From Phoronis ovalis (taxonomy: Eukaryota; Phoronida; Phoronidae), in contig JAOXYB010022403.1 of the NCBI GenBank assembly GCA_028565635.1, positions 1-16,916 on the forward strand: a stretch of DNA of 16,916 bases, in the 5' to 3' direction. Under the pieces are notes generated by a model that had not been told where the DNA came from, searched no databases, and saw only the letters and a list, made by a program, of their open reading frames with translations. A program made the translations under genes and the position numbers. Positions 1-12,200 of this stretch are shown in pieces; the stretch's first letter is position 1, and each line of letters starts with the position of its first letter.

Positions 1-184
1 CTACTGGCATTCTACTATGAAATAGCAGTATGAAGTAACAGTATGAATGCAGTAGAAAGCATGTTGACTAAATCCTGGGTTAACGTAATGCAGCAGAAAA
101 ACCCAGTTATCACTCGTCAATTTCTTATCTCGTTTTCTTGCCCAAGAAATTTAAGAGAACATTCTGACTCCTTATTTATTTCAG

Positions 185-291
185 AACCCGATCCACCAAA
201 TAATATAATTACGAGAGATATAACGGAAACAACTGCTATCTTAGAATGGCAGGAACCAGGTGTGAAGCGAGGAAACATTGTAGAATATGAG
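185..291 (+). CDS. Exon: N-terminal half of an FN3 domain
   Basis: The exon follows a good acceptor (TTATTTATTTCAG) and ends at GAG|GTATGT. It enters in phase 1, the usual phase at FN3 borders, and leaves in phase 0. The peptide starts with the typical DPP linker, then a B-strand tryptophan in AILEWQEP and the C-strand VEYE, so it covers strands A to C of an FN3 fold. FN3 domains form the stalk of adhesion-type RPTPs. The domain is not completed in phase by the next recognised exon at 823, so an intervening exon is expected. The upstream sequence 1-184 is intron and shows nothing else. Confidence 0.85.
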
Positions 292-3200
292 GTATGTCAT
301 GGATAAGTTCTGTATGAATGTTTTGTAGGTTTTAATGATATGTTAATTTTATTAGAATTACTCCCCAAAGAGACCAGATCAGTGATAGCGGGTGCAAATT
401 GATTTACATGGCAATTGGAAGAGAATCAGTGGAACACGATTATAGATGTATAGATATTCCTGTCATCGTCTCTGTTAAGCTACATATAATATTGTCGCTA
501 TTGCGAAAAACGCAAATGTAATACTTTCTGTTATGGATGGTTTGTCTTTGGGTTGAAATTGCTTTTAAATTATTATGTATGTGTACTGTGGCTAGATTTA
601 AATTTAACAGATATCGATTTTGTACCCTTAAGTTTCGATATTTCCTGTGTTATATTGTTGTCTTTTCCCGTTTTTTTATACTAGTTTTCTCTGCAAACCA
701 TTAATGAACGGAAACTGCTTTAGCATAAAAATCATCTTCATTTCGACAATTGTAGGTATCGTGTAAGCATATAAGGTTTCATAAATCGCACACGGATTTT
801 GGAAATTTGTTTGTTCCCTTAGAAAAGTTGGCGCCAGGGACACGGTATACTTGCTCAGTGAAAGCTAAAACCAAAACCGGATATGGACCTGCGAGAGATG
901 AGATTTTTTGGACGGTTCCAACAGGTAATATGCCACACTTTATTTCATCACATAAAAGTTGAAGTTAAGTTGTTTTAATATATGCTGCTTAAAAATATAA
1001 ACAGGATATATATTATTGATGTTTGACAAATAATTTACAGCACAGGTGCTATTATATTTTCAATGTAATAAGTTCATTGATATTATCTAGTCCCCAGCAA
1101 GGCAACGATGATTTCTTTGAATGGCAAAAAAAATACCTAATAGTACACGCAATTATAATTAGGATGTATCTAAGACAAATGTACGGACACGTCCTTGGAT
1201 GGCTTGTATCTAGAAGAGAGTACAAACAATCATGGAAGAAGTTAATAGTTTTCGATAACTTAGCTGAAAGCAGGTCAAAAAATGTGATCTTTGAGATCAA
1301 TCATAGAATACAAATCCGCGACAGAACAGAGAAAATCCAACTCCCCAAAAGTGGTCGTGAGCTGTCCAAACCGAAAGTCATGCAATATTTCGATTCCTTA
1401 TATAATAATTATAATAATTCAATATACATTTCAATCTGTCCTACTAGTTTGTTATACAGGTGACTGTAGTTGTCTTGTCAACACTTTTAGGATAATATAT
1501 ATTTTTGAACAAACCTCAAAGATAAATCCACAGTTTTGATCTTCCTCTCAACACCTGCTATAATTAACAATTTGATAATATAATTTCAGATCCTGTAGCA
1601 CCAGAAGCGCCGAAAGTTGAGTCTGATAAACAAACAGATACAACAATTACTTTACAACTGTCAAAGCTTAGTGATGACGGAGCGGCAGACATCAGGTAAA
1701 TTCTTCATAGAACTACCAAAAAGGAAAGGAATACATACAAGATATATGCACTTACCATTAATGTGTACACTAAATGTTGATATAGTTTCACTTTACTTTT
1801 CTTGAAATTGATGTTCTTAAAATAATTTATTTTGGAATGAAAGACGTATACATGTACTCTTAACTATCGTCTATATTTCAGCGTATACCGACTAGTTGTC
1901 AAGGACGTGACACCAGCGGAAACAAGAAAAAAAAGGTCATCAGCTTTGAATACGTCCGATCTAAGTACACTGATGAATTACACGGCTTCTAAAGCTGCTG
2001 GTTTAGCATATTATATTGCGGCAGAAATCTTGCCAGATTCGTTTCCAGATAAGTTTGTAGTTGGGGATGGAAAAATTCATGGTGGATATTACAATGCGCC
2101 TCTTGTCCCAGAAAATTCGTATGACATACTATGGGGAGCTGTATCTAGGGCGGGACAGGTTCGTTATTTTGTGAACAATGAACAGTACGTATATATGTTA
2201 TAGAAACAATCTCAGACGCTCGGTAAACCTTAAATAAATGTGACATACACATGAAATGTTGCCCCTATCCATAACAGTTGTGACAACAGTTATAATATTT
2301 TATTGTTCAATCTTTACATTAATCTTGAAATTACGCATTGCGTTGACTATTGCAACTAGTTAACTAAGTTTCGAGATAACTGTCCTAACAGTGTCATGGG
2401 GTCACATAAAGAGACCACCAAGACCACTTTTGTAATTGTTATGCTTATAATGCATTTGATTTTTTAGTTTGAAAAACAGTCCTATGTTAGCTTGGCAGAA
2501 AAATCAGGCAGCCCCATAAAAGGTGAGTATTGGGACTAGTTGACAATTTTTATGCCCATCGCACGTAGTGCATGGACATATAGTCGTAGGATATGCGTGG
2601 TTGGCGCCATCGCTGTTGTCATCGTAGTATGTAACACTTTCTTGCGATAACGGCAAAGTACAGGTTTGGATAATTTTGACCTAGATCTCTTCCAAGTTGA
2701 TCGACTGTAGGCCATGTTTGTCCTAGAGATGGTTCGTCGCAATAACAGCTACAATTTTTTTATCCGATCAGCTTCATATTTGGTACATATTAAGTACAGA
2801 TCAGATTTAATTTTAACTAAAATGGTTTCAATATGGCCGACTGCCAGCTTGGCCTTTTTCGCTAGAGAGTATGTCAGATTGCGCCCATTTTCAGAACAAG
2901 GAAGCGTTGACTTTGACGATTTCAAGGTGGATTTATTTGAAGGCCTTAGATTGATAGGCTGATTAGGCTAGGTGACTTTTTAAGTTGACCTTGAGAAGTG
3001 GGTCAAATGCCGATCCAAGACTACGACATTATTTGGTCTGCGTAATGCTTTCAATAACTGCGGAGTTTTTATCTGATCAGCTTTCCATTCGGTACAGGAT
3101 AAATATACGTTAATATACAGGTCTTTTATAATTTTGACTTGGAGCGCTTTCAAGATGGCCTACTGGCTACCATTTTTGTTCTCGGGACGGTACGATGCAA

Positions 3201-6200
3201 TAACAGTTTGTTTGTATCCGGTCAGCTTCAAATTCGGCACAGAGTAAGTACAGGTCAAAGTTCAGGTCATATTTAATTTTGACTTAGATTACTTGAAATA
3301 TGGCTGACTAGCGGCCATGTTTGTTCCCGATAGGCATGTCACATTACGTCACTTTCCAGAAAGACATGATGGGCGTATTAGGCTAGGCGACATTTTAAAA
3401 TGACCTTGGGAAGTGTGCCAAATCATGCCGATCCGAATGTCGGACATTTTTCGTTGTATGTAATTCTGTGTCGCAGTGATTACTTCTGATCGGCTCCAAA
3501 TTTGGTACAGGGTAATAAGGTCGGTTGTACAGGATGGTTATAATTTGTACCAAGAGGGCGGCCATTGTTTTCGAGATAGTTCGCAGCAATAACAACTTCA
3601 GTTTTTATCCAATCAGCTTGGTACAGAGTAAGTACAGGTCAAAGTAAAAGTTAGGTATAATTGTAACCTGCTGGATGTCTTCCAATATGGCCGACTGGCG
3701 GTCATGTTTTTTTCTCGATAGCGCACACGTTGCGTCACTTTCCGGCAAGACGACGCATTCACTGAAAGCTTGGAGGTACACTCATGAAAGGCATAGGTGG
3801 GTGAGTGTACCAGATTAGAAGGGCTTTAGAATGACCTTACAAAATGGTGTCAAATGTGTGACGATTCCAATCTTAGACATATATGTTTTCAGATGCTTTC
3901 CTTTACGTATGGATACGACGACCATGTGGCTTTGTAAATGTCTAGTTTAACTATTAATGTGTGATTTTAGGTAAATGTATTTGAAAGTAAAATACTGAAA
4001 ACTGATTTGCTACATGTATGTACATTGTGAATATGAGATGTCTGCACTCTCATTAAAGCCACTGAAAACTGTATTTGACAAATTTTTTTTTCAGCTAAAC
4101 AATACTTCAATAAGACTCCTATGATAGCTGGAGTGTCTGTAGCAGTAATTGGTGCAGTGATATTAATTGTGTTACTTATCGTTTTCGTGTAAGTAAACGA
4201 AAAAGTGTAAATACCAGTACATACTCAATTTGAATTTGTGCTTTCGTCATGAATATTAAATAGGCGATCTGTCTTAATTGTTCTTTACATTTGCTGAATA
4301 TCATTGTGCAAAACAAGATAGCAGTATTTTTAGTTCTCCTCTACACGAGAATATTGATGATGCCAGAACATTACCTTATATCTAAGATCTGTCGAATTTC
4401 TGTTCTGATTTAACTAGAACTATATTTAAGATAAATAAATATGCGTACAGTATTACATACTATTGATTTTTACAATGGTTTTTGTAATTAATTTCACACA
4501 ATTCCAAATACATCCATGTTTCGTTTACGTACTATAGATGATAAGTTACTGTTTATTTTATCACTTTTACCCTGTCACCTCAGACGCCGACAACAACTGA
4601 AGAAAGACCGTTCGAAAAAAGACAAAGAGACTTGTACCGAAAACAGAACGTTCACGCAAGTTGCTAGCTGTAAGTTTAACGCTATGATTACCCCCTTGTA
4701 CCGTGTTATAACATTGTTTTTGCATAGCGAAGACTGAAGAGCGAATCAGTTGTGCCAAAATTGCTATGATCATATGCATTAAAGAAAATAATCAGAACTA
4801 AGTTGTCTAACAGTTTGTAATTTCCTTCATTAAGCTGGATCTGATGACGAAATACACATTACATCCAAACCTAAAGGAAAACTATTTATCAGCTTCAACA
4901 AAAAGAAGGCTATAAAAAAAGGTCGACCTCCCGCACTGCCGCCTAGTGACTCAGCTGCAGAAGACGAAACTAGCTGTGAAGAGGATGCTTTGTATGCAAA
5001 TACTGGTGTCGATAGTATCAATCCTCCAGGCCCTATAAAAGTACGAGACTACAAGGACTACTTGAAGAATAAAAAGAACGATACGAACAATCCTTTAACA
5101 AAGGAATACTTGGTAAGATACGAATAAGAGCTATCGCATCTTCTTCTTGGATCAATAACTCTACTTATGACTAGTAGATACAAGAAAGACCAATCAGCTA
5201 TACAGTATCCGAATAATTGTGCTCTTAGCATTTTCACACGTTTGCTACTGGTACTTCTTGCATCAGGGACATGCTTGTCATGGTGTTCATGCGTTTGTGC
5301 CATCAGTGGTGCCTTCGAGATGATGTACACATACTTGTAGACATTGTTTTTCTCTTTGTAGTATTTGCCCAAGGACTTGCAGTCTAATCATGACATTGCT
5401 AGCAAACTGGAAAATAAAAGAAAGAACCGATATCAAGATATCGTAGCTTGTAAGTGATATTGCATAGCATACATTTTCACAATAGAAAATATAAACCAAT
5501 CATACATATTTTTTATTCACTAACTTTTCCCTATAAATGCCATGTGACTACTGTTAGCTTTACATGATGTCAGGAAGCTACCGTTATGTATAACTTTAAT
5601 ATTTAGTCACGGGCCATCCGCGACAGATTCATTTCTATAAACCAGACAAAAGTACCAGAAATGGCCGATTTTTACGGCATGAATCTGTCAGGTTTATAAT
5701 CAATTTCAACTGCCTGCGATTTCACTTGTTTTTGTAGATGATTACAATCGCGTCGTACTGGATAAAACTGACAATGATCCATTTTCCGATTACATAAATG
5801 CAACCTACATTAACGTAAGTAAAATTCATGAATTCTTGAAAAAGGCTGATACAGTTGTGTTTCTATCATGAGCAGGTCAACACATACGGTATTTAAAAAG
5901 TAATTGCTAAAGAAACATAATTACGCTTGCGTTGAGTTCCGCTCTGGATCAATTTAGAGAAAGAGTCAGAAATAATATTAAAACTCGGGAAGATATTTAA
6001 AGGAGCTGACTGTCTCTTCTACAAAATGGCGATGGTATAATTAGAACGCTGTAAAAGGAAAGCGCATTACGCCTCATATATATAAAAAGATGTGCTTTGC
6101 TATTTTTCATAGGGTAACCTGTAATTGAATGTGTTCTTCATTCATTTCAGGGCTACAGCAAACCTAAGTGCTATATTGCAACGCAAGGTAAAGTAAAATA

Positions 6201-9200
6201 AATAACTGGATGTATTAAGACTGAATGCCCCTTGGACAACAGATACTTTGTCTAGTAACGGTCTGGTATGGGTTGTATTGTCCGAAGTTTTATGTATGTT
6301 CGTTTTTTTGGAAATGTAGTAACTGTTTAGACTAAGTTTCCGCAAGTCGGATGTTTAGTTGCTTAGTTGCACATTTTTAAATTCAAAAAAAACTTTGACC
6401 CTATACATGTCCTTGCGACATAAAAATGAACACGTGCTGATTGAGATTAGATCTAGCCATATCATGTCCCATATGCATACATATATTAATAATAAGACCG
6501 TATCAGCCCTTATTTTAGCCTCTGGTATTTTATTCGTAGGACCTAACAAATATACTCAAAATGACATTTGGAGAATGGCATGGGATAACAAATCTGATAG
6601 AATTGTCATGGTAGCAAACTTGATTGAAGATGGTCGGGTATGTATAACTGATAGCTTAATTAAAAATAGACGTTTTATATAATGCTTAATATAAGTCTAG
6701 ATATTTTGCTTATAGTATATACTAATGCCGTTTTTCCTTACTAATCTACTTCTGGATAATATATAATCCATATAAAGACATTGTTCACGTATGTAAAAGT
6801 AGCTCTTAAACATTTCGACAGACATACAGAGTATGCTTACTGCAATAGCGCTTTGGCAAATATGTGAATAGCTTTAAACTATTTAACCATTGTGTTAAAA
6901 GTTTGTTTTGTACAATTTTGAGTGAAACTATTCTAAAATAAAAAAAAAAAACACATAGAATATCCAAATTTAAGAGACTGAAAACTCCGTAACATTTTAA
7001 GATTTAATTGGTGTCATAATTTACTAGTTTTTTCATCGTACAGTGTTATTTCTAATTGTATATTATTTCAGCGTAAGTGCGAATTGTATTGGCCAGAAGA
7101 AGGCTCTATTGAGTGTCATGACTTAACCGTTACGCTGGTAGATGTTTCTAAACTGGCGGAGTTTACCATTCGAAGATTCAAAGTCAAAAAAACAGAAGAC
7201 GAAAAGGTTATTTACTATTTTATTAATAGGGTGGTATAAAGAGATAGTATGCGCATACCATTGCGTAATCGTATATATGTTATAGTAGACTCAAGTGCAA
7301 TTTAACTGTGTTATTTTCATTTGGATATTAGCAGTACATATACAGATGTTGACGGTGGTGTTGGAATCAATGGCTTTCTTTGTCTCATAATTTTGAAAAG
7401 TTAAAAGTTGCTGCTGCTTTGTGCATGACAAATATTTTCATGCGGAGTTGCAGTTCTTCTTTTTTTCTATACTGAAAGCGTAGATAAGTACATTGTATGG
7501 ATCAACATGGCAGCGTCCGTGAGCGCGGTATTCGAACGACGGATATCTTTAGAAAATATGTGCCAAATATCTCTTCACAGAAATAACGGAAACTTATGTA
7601 AATATTTTTTTAATAATGTCTGGTCCAAGGACGGATATATACGTCCTTGGTAGGCAACGGGTTAAAACGATATTTAGCCGTTTTGATTAGTCTTCTGTGT
7701 AGCGCATGTCAAACCGCTGTTTGATAAAAAGTTTTTTTTCAGAATGGTACCAGAACTATTCGTCAGTTTCATTTTACTGGATGGCCGGATCATGGCGTCC
7801 CACGCTATGGTACAGCTTTACTTTCATTTAGAAAGAAGATTCGTTCCTATGATAACCCAAAAAGTGGACCAATCATTATGCACTGCAGGTATAAAATATT
7901 AAACTATACAGTCAGTAAATCTTTATTGCTTCAAAGTTGTATTTCGAGCAAGTAATGTTTTACAATGTTCTGTTTTATCTTAGTACACTGCAATCAGAGG
8001 GACGCAAACGTATTCTTACGATTCCTGTGACTAAAGTTATTAACCAGTTTATTTGATTTTATTAATGGTTAGACTTGTATCCTATACTTTTGATTTATCA
8101 TACTCAGTTTGCCATATGGTAAAACTAAAGTCTCATCCTCTTTTAACGATGTATTCTCTACAAGATACAATTCGTCAAGTAGTTTCATTCGTAGTATCCC
8201 GCCATGTAGGTGAATACTTACGAATTTGCTTATTTGTAACAAAATGCTCATTATCACTCTGTAAATCAATCATCTGTTACAGTGCTGGTGTCGGACGAAC
8301 TGGTACATTAATCGCCTTGGATTATTGTTTGGATCAAGCAGTTGATACAGGCGAGATTGACCCCTTTGACTGCGTTGCTCGTTTGCGAGAACAAAGAGTT
8401 AACATGATCCAAACAGAGGTCATTATTTCCTTAGAAAGCATTTATCTGTTTGCCAGTATATCAGTCATAAAATAATGATCCAGGATCATCCAAAACCTGA
8501 AAATACTAATGGCTCTTGCGTAACGTAATTGAGTGAGTCATATTGATTATGGGTCAGAGATAATCATGAAATTCCAAGTTCTGTATATATACCAGGAGTC
8601 ACCTGGGACCGACTTTCAGTGACTGGGGAGTTGCTGCAACACAGACTTATTTTCTGAAACTATCAAACTTGCCATAAAAAGTAGGTATATATTTGGAAAC
8701 GACCTTTGTTTTTCCCCAACGTAATTACGGTTGCTAATATGTTTTTACTTATAGGTGCAATATATTTTTTTCCATGACGCTTTGTTGGAAGCCCTTATTT
8801 GTCCCCAGTCATCGTTTCCTTGCCCCGAAGCTACTGATAGATTTGCAACACTACGTCAAAGAAACCCTGACTCAAGAATTAGCATCATTGATAACCAGTA
8901 TGAGGTGAGGCATTGCATAATTATTGTATTATATTGTTCCAAGCTTCTTCAGCATTTCATCGGAAGTCGACCGTAAAACTGCAAAAACTCTTTTATTTTT
9001 TAGAAAAAAATATGAAACTAGTCGATTTGGGTACTCGATATTTTCACGTTGTCTGGGTCTTAAAAAAAATTAAAACGAACATTTATTTAGAAATCTATTT
9101 GACTTAAAGCTTTCAAAATAAACGTCAGGTCTTCGTAAATAATCTTAAGAGTTCTTTCATTGCCTTGCAGACTCTTTCTGTTGTAACTAAATCTCTGAAT

Positions 9201-12200
9201 TCTGAAGAAATGCGCACAGCATTGACTGCTGAAAATAGAGACAAGAACCGAGATATGACAGTTCTTCCAAGTAAGATACAAATATTTATTAAAGTTTGTT
9301 GTATTACTGGAAGTTATGTGTAGTTTCGAATGAATAACTTCCCCCCACGAATTATACGAGCAAGGTAGTCCGATCCGCATTTAACAGGGTTGTTAAAGGA
9401 TACACTGACAATGCTTTGTCCAATAGCGTTGGAATTGCAGAAATGTCGCAAGTAAAATGAGCTACGTATATGTTCTTAAAAATTAAATAGTTTTAAACTA
9501 GCCATTGCATGTCTTATTTCCAGGTAACAACAGTAGGCCATATCTCTTGACCCCAGTGGATGGTGGCAGTGATTATATTAATGCCGTTTTTGTTGACGTA
9601 AGTACTTAATAAAATGCATTGCAAAACATGGATACACCTTTTCCTCGGCTTGATGGAATTTTTAGCAATTCAATTGTATATTGATAGGTATGAACAATTT
9701 TTGAATAATCAAAGTGACATGTTTTTTAGGGATACAAACAAAAAGATGCTTTCATTGCAACACAGATGCCTCTTCCGTGTACAGTGACGGATTTCTGGAG
9801 GATGATGTATGACCACGATTCATATACGATTGTTATGTTAAATGAAATGGACAAAAATGATTCGGTGAGTTATTTTTATTGATCCGCCTGATAAACTAAA
9901 TACCACAATATCTAGCATAGTACGTAACTAGATACTTTACAAAGATGTCCCTATTACCCAGTAGTTGCATTGTAATATGACTTGATCATAAGTCTGTCTT
10001 ACATTTGAACGAAAGAAAATTTAAACTGAATTAATGCATGGAAAAATAACGTTTATTTGTAAACTAGTAGTGCTGTGAGATATCGTATAATAAACATCTT
10101 ATGCGGCTCCAAAGTTGTACCTAAATTCGTTCTATACAAAGCAAATTTCGTACGACTGTTTCGTCATTTAGGATAAACGTGCATGTAAACAAGGTGTAGA
10201 ACATATTTACTAGAGGTACAGTATATCTTAATGTCAGCGTATTATATTGCAGACTTGCCTACCTTACTGGCCGGAGAGCGGTTCTCGCATTGTTGAACCG
10301 TTCACAATATCTTTGAAATCAGTTGACAACTCTAAGAACCACATAACTATAAGAAACCTATGTTTGACACACAACAGAAAGGTACGATTTCTATTGCCTT
10401 GTTTCCAGCAGAGAGGAATCCGCCTCAGCTTCAGAACCATCCTTATAGAAAATCATCTTCATGTATACATTCATTGGTTTGCATGCCTGTTACTTGACCG
10501 ACTATAAATTGATACAACAAAACTTTGAACTATGACCTCTATGTCTTCATTCTGACTAGAAATCGTTAGACTCATTGTAACATTGTGGTTCTTAATTCCT
10601 TTGTTAATTAAGCGATCGCGTTTATTCTTTTATGAGGCACATATAAACTTCATTACGCATGAAACGTGTTTCTTCCTTATAATATGTAATTATTTTTTTT
10701 AATTGCTGCAGCTTTTGTTAAACTGTAGCTTTACCAATTTATAAGTTCTGTGTAAAAAACTAGAAATTAACAGATACAGAAATATGGAAAAGAAATATAT
10801 TTAAAAATATGTATTATGGTTCCTTAAATGACCTTCATGCCATTCTGAGTTGGAGAAACGTGCATGGGATGTAAAGTTATCCAGTGTAAGGTTATCGGCA
10901 GGTGTCGCACTAGCTTCCGACTGTACATATGGCGTGCAATTTTCCGGACCTTTCCGTAACCAACGATTTTCGCCGTCACAGACTTCATTTATATTGACTG
11001 TTCACTTGCATCAACACACTACGTATCATTATAGAATATTTTGTTGATACGCCCTATGGCACGTGTGTTTAAAATAAAGCATACCGAATGCGTTTATTAG
11101 TTATATTAAAAATATCTTTTTTAAATAGGGTAAAGAAGAACCAAGAACTATCCGCCATTTTCAATTTCATGGTTGGTCTGCCACAGAAGAGCTTCCAAAT
11201 TCCCAAACAGAATTTCTGGATTTGATGGATGAAGTTGAACGTTGGCAACAGAGCAGTGGAAACAATTCAATCACTCTTCATTGTTTGTAAGTAAAAGTTC
11301 ATTTTCATTTATGTGGATATTGCATAAATTGTTTAAAATATTTAGGGTTCTACCTTTTATTTAAATTAACGTGGTTCCTTTAAAGACTCTTCTTTTTCAT
11401 TGCCATGCAAAAAAGTCATGCTATGTACGTGAACCTTCCATATTTTACTATAATGCGATAAATTAGTTGATGAACTAAATATCTCAAAAACACAATTTCG
11501 CCTAATTCAATGCAAATGTTCCACAGGGTTTGAAAATCAAGCTCATTATATTTCGTGAAAATCACAATACAAATCACTGGTGGTTAAATATAGATCTAGG
11601 TCCTGGTATAAATATTTTTATGTAATTGTTTTTATCTACAACCGTGAAAAATGTCTTATTGGGCTATGCAACCGCAATTAATATATAAGGATACAAATAA
11701 ACCACCCACCACAAGGCATATTATGAAATTTTGATTGTTACGCTTTTCAAGCACGGAACTTATTTTTGAAACTCTGCGAATATTTGCATGGAATTACGGT
11801 TGTTTAAAATCAGTAATTTCGACGTCTGATGGCAACGTCTGATAAGCGCTGGTGACCCGGCTTTTCTTGCGATCTTATTATGACTTGTAAAGTGTTATGA
11901 AATACACAAATTAGTAAATCAAATGTGGGTTTAGTATCGTAGAAAAACATGTACCTACGTTTTTGTTAACAGAGATGGAGTGGAAAAATCGGGTGTCTAT
12001 CTTGCTGTTGTTGGAACTTGCGAGAAAGTAAAACTTGAGAGAGAGGTGGACGTGTTTCAGACAGTTAAACAAATCCGAGAAAACAGACCACAATTCATCA
12101 AATCCGCAGTAAGTATATACTGTATGTTTATGTGAAGTGATGGTATGCTTTATAAGGTCACAAGTGATGTAAACCGCAGTGGTGGTGCGAAGGCTGGGCG

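Noticed and set aside
1023-1463. 146-codon open frame inside an intron
   Set aside because: It starts at a non-ATG codon, lies between two phase-matched FN3 exons, has A/T-driven composition and no recognisable domain or splice support.
2536-3595. Open frames on both strands within the repeat block, considered as transposon proteins
   Set aside because: They are short, change with each repeat copy and lack transposase, reverse transcriptase or integrase motifs.
6359-6539. Upstream part of the open frame that runs into the D1 exon at 6540
   Set aside because: PTP similarity begins at the acceptor TTCGTAG; the part before it is intron read through.
6936-6951. AATAAA-like word plus A12 as a processed retrocopy tail
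   Set aside because: No upstream gene-like sequence and no target-site duplication could be seen; a simple A run is enough to explain it.
8053-8282. Upstream part of the open frame that runs into the [10 protein letters not shown]-completing exon
   Set aside because: Homology starts exactly at the acceptor 8281-8282; the upstream part has no PTP similarity and is intron.
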